From Actinomycetota bacterium (GTDB lineage Bacteria; Actinomycetota; Thermoleophilia; Miltoncostaeales; Miltoncostaeaceae), in the NCBI GenBank assembly GCA_947451735.1, contig CANGAY010000017.1, positions 1 through 9,071 of the forward strand: a stretch of 9,071 bases of DNA, read 5' to 3'. Made by a program: the position numbers and the translations under genes. The notes under the pieces were generated by a model. It did not search any database. It had not been told where the DNA came from and was given only the letters and a program-made list of their open reading frames with translations. Positions 1-7,755 of the stretch are shown piece by piece (within the stretch, counting starts at the first letter, position 1; every line of letters starts with the position of its first letter).

Positions 1-406
1 CGACATCGCGCTGTTCCACGCATCGCCGCGCGATCCGGTGTGGGAGTACGTGCTCGACGGTGACGGCGTGCGGGCGGCCATGGATGCCCACCCCGCGCGC
101 GTGATGATGGTCGGCCACACCCACCTGGCCGGCGCGTGGTGCCTGGGCGACGACGGACGCCTCGACGGCGGGCTCGTGCGCGGCGAGGAGACCATCTCGC
201 TCGATCGTGGGCGCTGGCTGGTGAACCCCGGGTCGGTGGGGCAGCCGCGCGACCTCGACCCACGCGCGTCGTGGGCCGTGCTCGACCCCGATGCCAACAC
301 GCTCACCTTCCGGCGCACCCCGTACGACGTACCGGGCGCCCAGAACGCCATCCAGGCGGCGGGGCTGCCGGTGGAACTTGGCTCGCGGCTGGCGGAGGGA
401 CGATGA
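1..406 (+). CDS. Metallophosphoesterase family protein, 3' end only
   Basis: Partial gene: the 5' part lies before the window and the frame (codons from base 2) is open to the edge. About 134 C-terminal residues are visible. The calcineurin-like phosphoesterase signature is clear: an HASP motif near the start (metal-ligand His of the fourth motif), then GHTH (bases 112-123), then an NPGSVGQPRD segment and a conserved SWAVLD strand. This pattern is typical of the YfcE/ApaH-like predicted phosphodiesterases that bind two divalent metals and cleave phosphoester bonds. The actual substrate cannot be told from this fragment. The TGA stop overlaps the ATG of the next gene by 4 nt (ATGA), so it is probably co-transcribed and translationally coupled with the desulfurase-like gene and tusA. 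Family assignment is firm; function is generic. Confidence 0.9.
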   Translation, partial: DIALFHASPRDPVWEYVLDGDGVRAAMDAHPARVMMVGHTHLAGAWCLGDDGRLDGGLVRGEETISLDRGRWLVNPGSVGQPRDLDPRASWAVLDPDANTLTFRRTPYDVPGAQNAIQAAGLPVELGSRLAEGR

Positions 407-1554
407 GCGCATACCTCGACCACGCATCGGGCTGGCCGCCGTCAGCGGCCGTGCGCGATGCCATGACGCACTGGGTGGCCGTGGCCACCAGCCCCATGGC
501 GCTGCACGAGCACGCGCGCGGGCCCGCCGAACTGGTGGATGCCACCCGTGCCGCGCTGGGCGCACTGGTCGGGTGGCCCGCCGACACGGTCATCCTCACG
601 TCGGGGGCCACCGAGGCGCGCAATCTGGCCATCAAGGGCAGCCTCTCGGCGCGGGGCCTCCGCACGCCGGTCATCGCGCTCGACCCGCTGGCCCATGCAT
701 CCGCCATCGCGGCGGCCCGGTCGCTCACCCGCGACGGCGGTGCGGTGCGCATGGCCACCGTGGGCCCCGTGGGCGACGTGCTGCCGCAGGACATGGCGGA
801 CGCGGCGCAGGGCGCCGATCTGGTGGTGATCACCCACGGACAGGCCGAGGTGGGCTGCGTGCGCGATGCCGCCGCCCTCATCAGCGCCGTGCGGGCCGCC
901 GCGCCCACCGCCGTGGTGGTGCTGGACGCCGAGGAAACCGCCGGGCTGCTTCCGGTGCCCGACGGCCTGGGCGCCGATCTGGTGGTGATGGGCGGGCGCT
1001 CGATGGGTGGCCCGGCATGGGCCGGTGCGCTGTGCGTGCGCCCGGGCACCCTGCTGCACCCGCTCATCGAGGGCGGGCTGGAGGAGTACGGCAAGCGCGG
1101 TGGTGCACATGATCTGCCTGCAATTGCAGGGATTGCCGCGGCCGCGGGCGAGGCCCTGCAGGCGATGCCGGCACGCGCCGAGGCCATGCGCGCATCGGCG
1201 GCGCGCGTGGTGACCGACCTGCTGCGGGTGCCAGATGTGGTGCTGAACGGCCCCTCGGCCCACGACCGCCTGCCCGGACACGTGCAGGTGTCGGCGCGTG
1301 GCGTGGAGGGCGAGGCGCTCGCGCTGGCCATGGCGGCGCGTGGCGTGGCGGTGTCGCCCGGATCGGCGTGCACGTTCGGCGCGGGCAAGTCGTCACCGGT
1401 ACTCGAGGCCATGGGGGCGGACGACGACGTGGCCCGCGGCGCCGTGCTCATCACCATCGGACCCGGCACCACCGACGCCGAACTGGCCGAGGCCGCGGCG
1501 GCCTTCGCCGAGTCGGTGGGCGTCCTGCGCGCGATGGCGCCCGGCGACGCGTGA
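403..1554 (+). CDS. Cysteine desulfurase-like (class V aminotransferase fold) protein lacking the PLP lysine
   Basis: 383 aa, near the usual NifS/IscS length. The ATG is chosen because it overlaps the previous stop (ATGA), is preceded by GGAGGG at 394-399, and begins with the family's N-terminal YLD motif. Family landmarks: TSGATE at residues 66-71, the PLP-stacking His equivalent at His98, Asp175 (pyridine-nitrogen Asp), an EGE motif near 302-304, and PGSAC with the mobile-loop Cys at 323. However, the SGHK-type Schiff-base site reads GGRS (197-200), so the PLP lysine is Ser200 (codon TCG). The NNEIG motif reads QAEVG (Asn to Ala149), DATQ reads DAEE, RSGT reads RGGA (phosphate-binding Thr to Ala235), and the C-terminal R-F-S-L-G motif reads LITIG. 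Only three lysines exist in the protein (78, 231, 329), none at the cofactor site. Homology to desulfurases is firm; ordinary PLP-dependent desulfurase activity is doubtful. A persulfide carrier or scaffold role with TusA is inference. Confidence 0.88.
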   Translation: MSAYLDHASGWPPSAAVRDAMTHWVAVATSPMALHEHARGPAELVDATRAALGALVGWPADTVILTSGATEARNLAIKGSLSARGLRTPVIALDPLAHASAIAAARSLTRDGGAVRMATVGPVGDVLPQDMADAAQGADLVVITHGQAEVGCVRDAAALISAVRAAAPTAVVVLDAEETAGLLPVPDGLGADLVVMGGRSMGGPAWAGALCVRPGTLLHPLIEGGLEEYGKRGGAHDLPAIAGIAAAAGEALQAMPARAEAMRASAARVVTDLLRVPDVVLNGPSAHDRLPGHVQVSARGVEGEALALAMAARGVAVSPGSACTFGAGKSSPVLEAMGADDDVARGAVLITIGPGTTDAELAEAAAAFAESVGVLRAMAPGDA

Positions 1555-1787
1555 CCCCCACCCGCACCATCGACGCGCTCGGCACCTGGTGCCCCGTGCC
1601 CGTGGGGCTGCTGCGCCGCGCTGCGGCAACGGCGTCAGAGGGCGACGTGATCGAGGTGCTGGCCGACGACCCGCTGGCGGCCGTGGACATCCCCGCCTGG
1701 TGCCACTCGGCAGGGCATGAGGTGCTGGTGCTCAGTCAGGAGGGGCGGGTCATCACGACCCGCGTGCGCATCAGCCCTCGTCGCTGA
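1551..1787 (+). CDS. TusA-family sulfurtransferase / sulfur carrier
   Basis: 78 aa, the usual size of a TusA/SirA-like protein. The start is GTG at 1551, overlapping the upstream TGA by 4 nt (GTGA); no clear Shine-Dalgarno is present, which fits translational coupling. The sequence has the family hallmarks: an N-terminal D-A-L-G strand, the CPVP motif with the sulfur-accepting Cys14, the ADDPLA segment (38-43), and DIPAWC with a second Cys51, a common TusA feature. TusA proteins receive a persulfide from a cysteine desulfurase and pass it to tRNA thiolation, molybdenum cofactor or sulfur-oxidation enzymes. Here its direct partner by position is the lysine-less desulfurase-like protein, so the sulfur donor is uncertain. 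The coding end overlaps the convergent AhpD-like gene by 17 bp. The family call is secure; the symbol tusA is not assigned because the pathway is unknown. Confidence 0.9.
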   Translation: MTPTRTIDALGTWCPVPVGLLRRAAATASEGDVIEVLADDPLAAVDIPAWCHSAGHEVLVLSQEGRVITTRVRISPRR

Positions 1788-2226
1788 CGGCTTCGGAGAT
1801 CATCGCGCGGTTCCACGCGTTGATCGCCACCACCGTCATCACCAGTTGCGTGAGCTCGTCGCCCGGGAAGGCGTCTGCGGCCGCCTGCCACACCGGTGCC
1901 GCCGCGTCATCCTCGGCCGTGGCCAGGGTGGCCGTGACCGTGAGCAGGTCCGTGAGGGCCAGTGCAGCGCGCTCGCGCTCGTCGAACAGCGACGACCCCT
2001 GCCAATCGGCGGTCGCGGCGATGCGGTCATCGGCGATGCCGAGCTTCCGCGCGACACCCTCGTGGTTGTCGATGCAGTACTTGCAGTTGTTCACGTGCGA
2101 TGCGCGCAACTTCACCAGTTCGGCGAGCACGTGATCGGAAAGCCCCGCCCGGGTGAGGCCGGCCAGCGCCCGATAGCCCTCCGGTGACATGCCCTTGATG
2201 CTCACGCGGCCGGCGAGCTCGCCCAT
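1771..2226 (-). CDS. Carboxymuconolactone decarboxylase / AhpD-like family protein
   Basis: 151 aa. The start ATG (2226-2224) shares its first base with the stop of the DUF2510 gene (TGATG), and the homologous region begins within 25 residues of it. The core signature of the AhpD fold is visible: an ELVKLRAS helix (36-43), then NNCKYCIDNH with a CxxC pair at Cys48/Cys51 and His55, and a NAWNR motif near 136-140. In this family the cysteine pair and histidine serve peroxidase or disulfide-reductase chemistry; many members act as alkylhydroperoxidases, others have unknown substrates. It is the last gene of the gapA operon and could give it a redox-protective role, but this is inference from position. 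No AhpC is in the window. The 3' end overlaps tusA tail-to-tail. Confidence 0.9.
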   Translation of the reverse strand: MGELAGRVSIKGMSPEGYRALAGLTRAGLSDHVLAELVKLRASHVNNCKYCIDNHEGVARKLGIADDRIAATADWQGSSLFDERERAALALTDLLTVTATLATAEDDAAAPVWQAAADAFPGDELTQLVMTVVAINAWNRAMISEAVSDEG

Positions 2227-2612
2227 CAGGCGAACCGGTAGGCGATGAGCCCGATGCCGATGAGCAGGCCGGCGATGCCGAGGCCGAGGCCCCACCACGC
2301 CATCGAGCGCCCGCGCACCTCGGGGTCGGGACCCATGTCGCGCAGGGCGAGCGCACCGAAGATGATGGCGAGCGTCGAGCACACCACGGGGAACACGAGG
2401 ATTCCCACGATGCCCAGCACCAGCGCCGCGGTTGCGCGGCCCGAGCGCCGGGCGACGGCGCCCGGCGGGGGCGGCGGCGCCGCGTCGGCCAGCTCGTCAA
2501 TGCCCTGCTGGCCGCTGTCGCTGACGTGCTCGGTCCACTGGGAGCCATCCCACCAGCGCAGCTGGTGACGGCCCTCGGGGTCGGGAAGCCATTCCTGGGG
2601 ACGGTTGCTCAT
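2226..2612 (-). CDS. DUF2510 domain membrane protein with C-terminal two-helix (DUF4190-like) module
   Basis: 128 aa. Residues about 6-30 form a DUF2510 domain (W-x-PDPEGRHQLRWWDG-x-QWTEHV), a small Trp-rich module common in Actinobacteria and usually cytoplasmic next to a membrane anchor. It is followed by a Pro-rich linker (PPPPP, 46-50), a basic stretch (ARRSGRA), then two hydrophobic helices at about 61-90 and 105-125 with an RDMG-containing loop between them, resembling DUF4190. Function is unknown. The start ATG lies 9 nt after the gpmI stop, and the TAGGAT at that stop provides a weak AGGA ribosome binding site. It overlaps the downstream AhpD-like gene by one base. Presence in a glycolytic operon is odd but may be only co-transcription. 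Confidence 0.85.
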   Translation of the reverse strand: MSNRPQEWLPDPEGRHQLRWWDGSQWTEHVSDSGQQGIDELADAAPPPPPGAVARRSGRATAALVLGIVGILVFPVVCSTLAIIFGALALRDMGPDPEVRGRSMAWWGLGLGIAGLLIGIGLIAYRFA

Positions 2613-2621
2613 GCGGCGATC

Positions 2622-4130
2622 CTACGCGGGTCCGTCAAGCAGCACGTCGCCCGTCATGGCGGCAGGGACATCCCACCCCATCAGGGCGCAGGCGGTGGGC
2701 GACACGTCGCCAAGGCGGCCGGGGCGCAGCGGCAGGCCGGGCCGGTCGATCCACAGCGGCACCGGGTTGATGGTGTGCGCCGTGTTCGGGCTGCCGTCCG
2801 GCTCGATCATGTGCTCGCTGTTGCCGTGGTCGGCGGTGACGATGAGCAGGCCGTCCTTCTCGCGCACGGCCTGGCGGATGTCGGCCATGCAGCGGTCAAC
2901 GGCCTCGATGCCCCGCACCGCGGCCTCGACCACGCCGGTGTGGCCCACCATGTCGGCGTTGGCGAAGTTGACCACGAGGAACTCGTGCTGGCCGGCCATC
3001 ACGCCATCCACCACCGTCTGGCGGATGCCATCGGCGCTCATCTCGGGTGCCTCGTCGTACGTGGCCACGTGCTGGGGCGACTGCACCAGCAGGCGGTCCT
3101 CGCCGTCAAACGCCTCCTCGCGGCCGCCGTTGAAGAAGTAGGTCACGTGCGCGTACTTCTCGGTCTCGGCCACGTGCAGCTGACGGCGCCCGGCCATGCT
3201 CATGGCCTCGGCCATGCCCTCGCGCACGTTGTCCTGCTCGAAGGCCACCGGGTAGGTCCATTCCGCGCGCAGACGGGTCATGGTGGTGACGTCGTCCATG
3301 GGCGGCACGCCGCCGCGGTCGAACCCGTCGAACGCCGGGTCGGCCAGTGCCTGTGTGATCTGGCGGGCGCGGTCGGGGCGGAAGTTCCACACGATGACGG
3401 CGTCGCCGGGGCGGATGCGGTGCTGCGCCGGGTCGCCGATCACCCACGGCTCGATGAACTCATCCATCACGCCGGCGTCGTACGAGCGCTGCACGGCATC
3501 GGATGCCGTGTCGGCCCGCTCGCCGCGCCCATGCACCATGGCGTCGTAGGCGCGCTGGATGCGATCCCACCGGTGGTCGCGGTCCATCGCCCAGTAGCGG
3601 CCGACGACCGTGCCGATGGTGGCGCCCTCACCCTCGAGCGCACGGATGGCCGGGAGCGCCGAATCGGGGCGCGAGTCGCGCCCGTCGGTGATGGCATGCA
3701 CCACGACGCGCGACAAACCCGTCTCGCGGGCGGCCTTCAGCAGCGCCACCAGGTGCCGCTGCTGGGCGTGCACCCCGCCGTCGCCCACGAGCCCCACGAG
3801 GTGCAGCGTGTTCGACTGCGCCCGCGCCATGGCCGCGGCGATGGCGGGCACGGCACCCAGGCCGCCCTCGGCGCCCACGGCCTCATCAATGCGCACGAGC
3901 ATCTGGGGCACGCGGCGGCCGGCGCCCAGGTTGAGATGCCCCACCTCGCTGTTGCCCATCTGGCCGTCCGGCAGCCCCACGGGCAGGCCCGATGCCTGCA
4001 GGGTGGTGGCCGACCCCTCCGCCGCGAGCGCGTCCAGCGCGGGCGTGCGGGCGATGCTCACGGCGTTGCCCGGACCGGCCGGGGCGATGCCGAACCCGTC
4101 GATGACGACGAGGACGAGGGGCCCGCTCAC
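2622..4130 (-). CDS. gpmI: 2,3-bisphosphoglycerate-independent phosphoglycerate mutase
   Basis: 502 aa, the normal length for bacterial iPGM, which interconverts 3- and 2-phosphoglycerate in the cytoplasm using two metal ions (usually Mn2+) and a phosphoserine intermediate. The start is GTG at 4130, overlapping the tpiA stop by 4 nt (GTGA); homology begins at once with LVLVVIDGFG (metal-ligand Asp11). The catalytic Ser61 sits in GQMGNSEVGH; His121 in GDGGVH, ITDGRD, GRYWAMDRD, NFRPDRARQ, YFFNGGRE, NADMVGHTG and TADHGN follow in the expected order, covering both the phosphatase-like and the transferase domains. All core metal and catalytic motifs appear intact. One local variant is GLVGDGGVHAQ where GLVSDGGVHSH is common. 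Fourth gene of the triose operon. Confidence 0.97.
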   Translation of the reverse strand: MSGPLVLVVIDGFGIAPAGPGNAVSIARTPALDALAAEGSATTLQASGLPVGLPDGQMGNSEVGHLNLGAGRRVPQMLVRIDEAVGAEGGLGAVPAIAAAMARAQSNTLHLVGLVGDGGVHAQQRHLVALLKAARETGLSRVVVHAITDGRDSRPDSALPAIRALEGEGATIGTVVGRYWAMDRDHRWDRIQRAYDAMVHGRGERADTASDAVQRSYDAGVMDEFIEPWVIGDPAQHRIRPGDAVIVWNFRPDRARQITQALADPAFDGFDRGGVPPMDDVTTMTRLRAEWTYPVAFEQDNVREGMAEAMSMAGRRQLHVAETEKYAHVTYFFNGGREEAFDGEDRLLVQSPQHVATYDEAPEMSADGIRQTVVDGVMAGQHEFLVVNFANADMVGHTGVVEAAVRGIEAVDRCMADIRQAVREKDGLLIVTADHGNSEHMIEPDGSPNTAHTINPVPLWIDRPGLPLRPGRLGDVSPTACALMGWDVPAAMTGDVLLDGPA

Positions 4131-4876
4131 CCGGCGACCGCCACGATCGCGGCGAACGACTCGGGATCCAGGCTCGCGCCGCCCACCAGTGCGCCGTCCA
4201 CGTCGTGCTGCGACATCAGCTCGGCGGCGTTGGCCGGCGACACGCTGCCGCCGTACAGCACGCGCAGCACCTCGCCGTCCACCTTCTCGGTGGCCACGCG
4301 GCGCACGATGGCGCAGGCCTCCTGCGCCTGCGCGGGCGATGCGGTCTCGCCGGTGCCGATGGCCCAGATGGGCTCGTAGGCGATGACCAGGCGCGCAATG
4401 TCGGCGGGCTGCACGTGCTCGAGTGCGGAGCGGATCTGGCGGGTCACCCACGCCTCGGTCTCCCCCGCCTGCCGCGTCTCGAGCGACTCGCCGCAGCACA
4501 GCACCACCAGCAGGCCGGCATCGATGGCGTTGCGCACCCTGATGGCGATCTGCGCGTCGGTGTCACCGGCGGCGCGGCGCTCGGAGTGCCCCACGAGCGC
4601 CCCGTCGGCGCCCGTCGCCAGGATCATGGCGGCGCTGATGTCACCCGTGTGGGCGCCCTTCTCGTTCTCGTGCACATTCTGCGCGTACACGGCGATGGGC
4701 GCACCGGCCAGCGCATCGGCCGATGCCTCCAGGGCGGTGTACGGCGGGCACACCGCCACGTCAACGGCGGGGTCCTCACCCACCAGACCCGCGAGGGCGG
4801 CGCAGAACTCGCGCGCCTCGGGGCCGGTCTTGTGCATCTTCCAGTTGCCCGCCACCAGCGGGCGGCGGCTGCTCAT
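4127..4876 (-). CDS. tpiA: Triosephosphate isomerase
   Basis: 249 aa, standard TIM-barrel length. It interconverts dihydroxyacetone phosphate and glyceraldehyde 3-phosphate. Start ATG at 4876 overlaps the pgk stop (ATGA) and no independent ribosome binding site is visible, so translation is probably coupled. Active-site residues are all present: Asn11 and Lys13 in GNWKMHK, His97 in GHSERR, and Glu168 in AYEPIWAIGTG (the loop-6 region); the phosphate-binding LYGGSVSP and GALVGGASL motifs close the barrel. Small departures: GAHTGDIS instead of the common GAxTGEIS, and the segment after HSERR is one residue shorter and reads GDTD rather than GETD. These are outside the catalytic triad and do not suggest inactivity. 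Confidence 0.97.
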   Translation of the reverse strand: MSSRRPLVAGNWKMHKTGPEAREFCAALAGLVGEDPAVDVAVCPPYTALEASADALAGAPIAVYAQNVHENEKGAHTGDISAAMILATGADGALVGHSERRAAGDTDAQIAIRVRNAIDAGLLVVLCCGESLETRQAGETEAWVTRQIRSALEHVQPADIARLVIAYEPIWAIGTGETASPAQAQEACAIVRRVATEKVDGEVLRVLYGGSVSPANAAELMSQHDVDGALVGGASLDPESFAAIVAVAG

Positions 4877-6065
4877 GCGACGGGGAGCGCCGCGACGCCC
4901 GGAAGCACGCGGCCCTCGAGCATCTCGAGCGCGGCACCGCCGCCGGTGGAGACCCACGTGAATCGGTCGGCCAGCCCCATCTCGCCCACTGCCGCGCCCG
5001 AGTCGCCGCCCCCGGCCACCGTGGTGGCGGTGGACGACGCCATGGCCTCGGCGATGGCGCGGGTGCCGGCCGCGAACGGCGGGATCTCGAACGCGCCCAT
5101 GGGGCCGTTCCAGAAAACCGTGCCGGCGGTCTCGATGACCTCGCGGTAGGCGGCGGCCGTACGGGGGCCGATGTCCACACCCATCCAGCCGTCGGGAATG
5201 GCGTCGCTCGGCACCACCTGCAGCTCGGCGTCGGCGCTGAAGCGGTCGGCCACCAGGATGTCGGTGGGCAGCTGAAGCGTGCAGTTGACCTTGCCGGCGC
5301 GGTCGAGCAGGCGAAGTGCCAGCTGCTGCGCCGCCTCGTCCTCGTGCAGGGAGGAGCCCACCGGGTCGCCCAGCGCCTTGAGGAAGGTGAAGCACATGGC
5401 CCCACCGATGAGGATGCGGTCGGAGGTGTCGAGCAGGTTCTCGATGAGCGGCAGCTTGTCGCTCACCTTCGATCCGCCCAGCACGCTCACGAACGGCGAT
5501 GCGGGATTGCCCAGCAGGCCCCCGAGCACCTCCACCTCGCGGCCCAGCAGCAGGCCGGCGGAGGCGTCCAGGCGACGGGCGACTGCCTCGGTGGATGCGT
5601 GCGCACGGTGCGCGGCGCCGAAGGCGTCGTTCACGTACGCCGTGAACCCGGCGGCCAGCAGGTCGGCGAAGGCGGCGTCGTTGGCCTCCTCCTCCGCGTG
5701 GAAGCGCAGGTTCTCGAGCATCACCACCTCACCGGGCTTCAGCGCACGGATGCGCGCCTCCACCGCGGGCCCCACGCAGTCGTCCAGCAGGTCCACCGGC
5801 TGACCCAGCAACTCGCCGAGACGAGCGGCACAGGGCGCCAGCGACAGCTCGGCAACGCGCTGCCCCTTGGGGCGACCGAGGTGCGAGCACACGGCCACCG
5901 CGGCGCCGTTGTCGAGCAGGTGCCGGATGGTGGCCACCGATGCGCGGATGCGGGCGTCGTCGGTGACCCGCCCGGCGTCGAGGGGTGCGTTGAGGTCGGC
6001 GCGCACCAGCACGCGCTCCTCGGCCCACGAACGGCCGGGCGAGTCCACCTGGACGGGACTGCTCA

Positions 6066-6066
<1 letters not shown>
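4873..6066 (-). CDS. pgk: Phosphoglycerate kinase
   Basis: 397 aa, the usual bacterial size. It transfers phosphate between 1,3-bisphosphoglycerate and ADP. The N-lobe shows VLVRADLN (20-26) and HLGRPKG (62-68, substrate-binding basic residues), followed by LENLRFH and YVNDAFGAAHRAHAS. The C-lobe has VSVLGGSKVSDK, GGAMCFTFL, VFWNGPMGAFE, the nucleotide-loop GGGDSGAAV and STGGGAALE. The start ATG shares its A with the gapA stop (TAATG), with no clear Shine-Dalgarno, so it is likely coupled to gapA. The 3' end overlaps tpiA by 4 nt. No missing catalytic motif was seen. Confidence 0.97.
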
Positions 6067-7160
<1,094 letters not shown>

Positions 7161-7187
7161 TCATTCGACCATCCATGACGCGGAAGG

Positions 7188-7592
7188 TCAGCCGGCGGGC
7201 TGGCCCCAGCGGCCGCGGATGTCGCCGTGCACCACGAGTCCGTAGATGATCAGGATGCTGATGATCAGCACGATCAGGCTCCAGATGGGAGCGAACTCGA
7301 GGGTGCTCGCGTGCAGGAACGCACTCGCGATGGCCACGATCACGCCGAACACCTCGGCGTACACGTTGTTCTGGAAGATGAACCAGGCCGTCGAGACCAG
7401 GATGACGCCGACGATCATGATCGACCAGCCCCATCCCTCCATGTTCCAGTACAGGATCTTGTTGACGAAGTAGTCGGAGCTGCCGAGCGTGGCGGCGCCG
7501 TAGATGATGTTGAAGATGCCTGAGATCAGGAGCATCACGGCGGCGAAATCGACCCAGCTCTGATTCCGCTCGCTCACCGCATTCGTACCCAT
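7188..7592 (-). CDS. Four-helix membrane protein, DUF7144-like
   Basis: 134 aa. The start ATG at 7592 is preceded by a six-G run (7604-7599) with a 6-nt spacer; an in-frame GTG five codons in is a less likely alternative. Hydrophobic segments lie at about 14-36, 54-72, 79-96 and 101-121, with short polar ends, so a four-helix inner-membrane protein. The pattern (W-x-D-F-A-A-V-M-L-L-I-S-G-I-F-N-I-I-Y-G near the N-terminus, EGWGW before helix 2, P-x-W-S at the start of helix 4) matches my memory of the actinobacterial DUF7144 family, whose function is unknown. No catalytic motif. It stands alone between two terminators, so is probably a single-gene transcription unit. Confidence 0.85.
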   Translation of the reverse strand: MGTNAVSERNQSWVDFAAVMLLISGIFNIIYGAATLGSSDYFVNKILYWNMEGWGWSIMIVGVILVSTAWFIFQNNVYAEVFGVIVAIASAFLHASTLEFAPIWSLIVLIISILIIYGLVVHGDIRGRWGQPAG

Positions 7593-7693
7593 ACGTTTCC
7601 CCCCGGGGTGGGTTGGGTGTGTTTGGGGTCATTCCCGATGCCACCTGGGGTTTCCTGCCGGAGCGTCAGTGTGATGCACGGGGGCGAAAACGA

Positions 7694-7723
7694 CCTCGGG
7701 GGGGTCCGAAGACCCCCCCGAGG
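7694..7723 (-). terminator. Rho-independent terminator after the DUF1097-like gene, UUCG loop
   Basis: Perfect 13-bp stem (CCTCGGGGGGGTC paired with its complement). Read on the - strand the loop is TTCG closed by C-G, the classic extra-stable UUCG tetraloop, and it is followed by TCGTTTTCGCC. It begins 33 bp after the stop of the DUF1097-like gene. The opposite strand lacks a T-run, so it serves the - strand transcript. Confidence 0.88.
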
Positions 7724-7755
7724 GGTGAAGCAAAGGGTGTCTAGGACCTTGCGGC

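Noticed and set aside
1117..1130. Perfect 14-bp palindrome CCTGCAATTGCAGG within the desulfurase-like gene
   Set aside because: One palindrome of this length is roughly what chance gives in 9 kb. It lies in coding sequence, does not extend further and has no T-run, so no regulatory role is supported.
403..1554. Pseudogene interpretation of the desulfurase-like gene
   Set aside because: The full length, intact frame, ribosome binding site, overlaps with both neighbours, retained catalytic Cys and normal codon bias all argue for a maintained protein with altered chemistry.
2526..4379. A 617-codon open frame on the + strand opposite gpmI
   Set aside because: It is antisense to a gene with every catalytic motif of iPGM. 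The product is His/Ala/Gly/Arg-rich with no recognisable domain, as expected from the complementary frame of GC-rich DNA. Similar long open frames opposite the desulfurase-like gene, pgk and tpiA were rejected for the same reason.
7590..7644. Possible upstream reading frame starting at an ATG before the DUF7144-like gene
   Set aside because: The frame does not close before the gene but runs on through it in another frame, its start has no clear ribosome binding site, and the peptide is low-complexity proline-rich.
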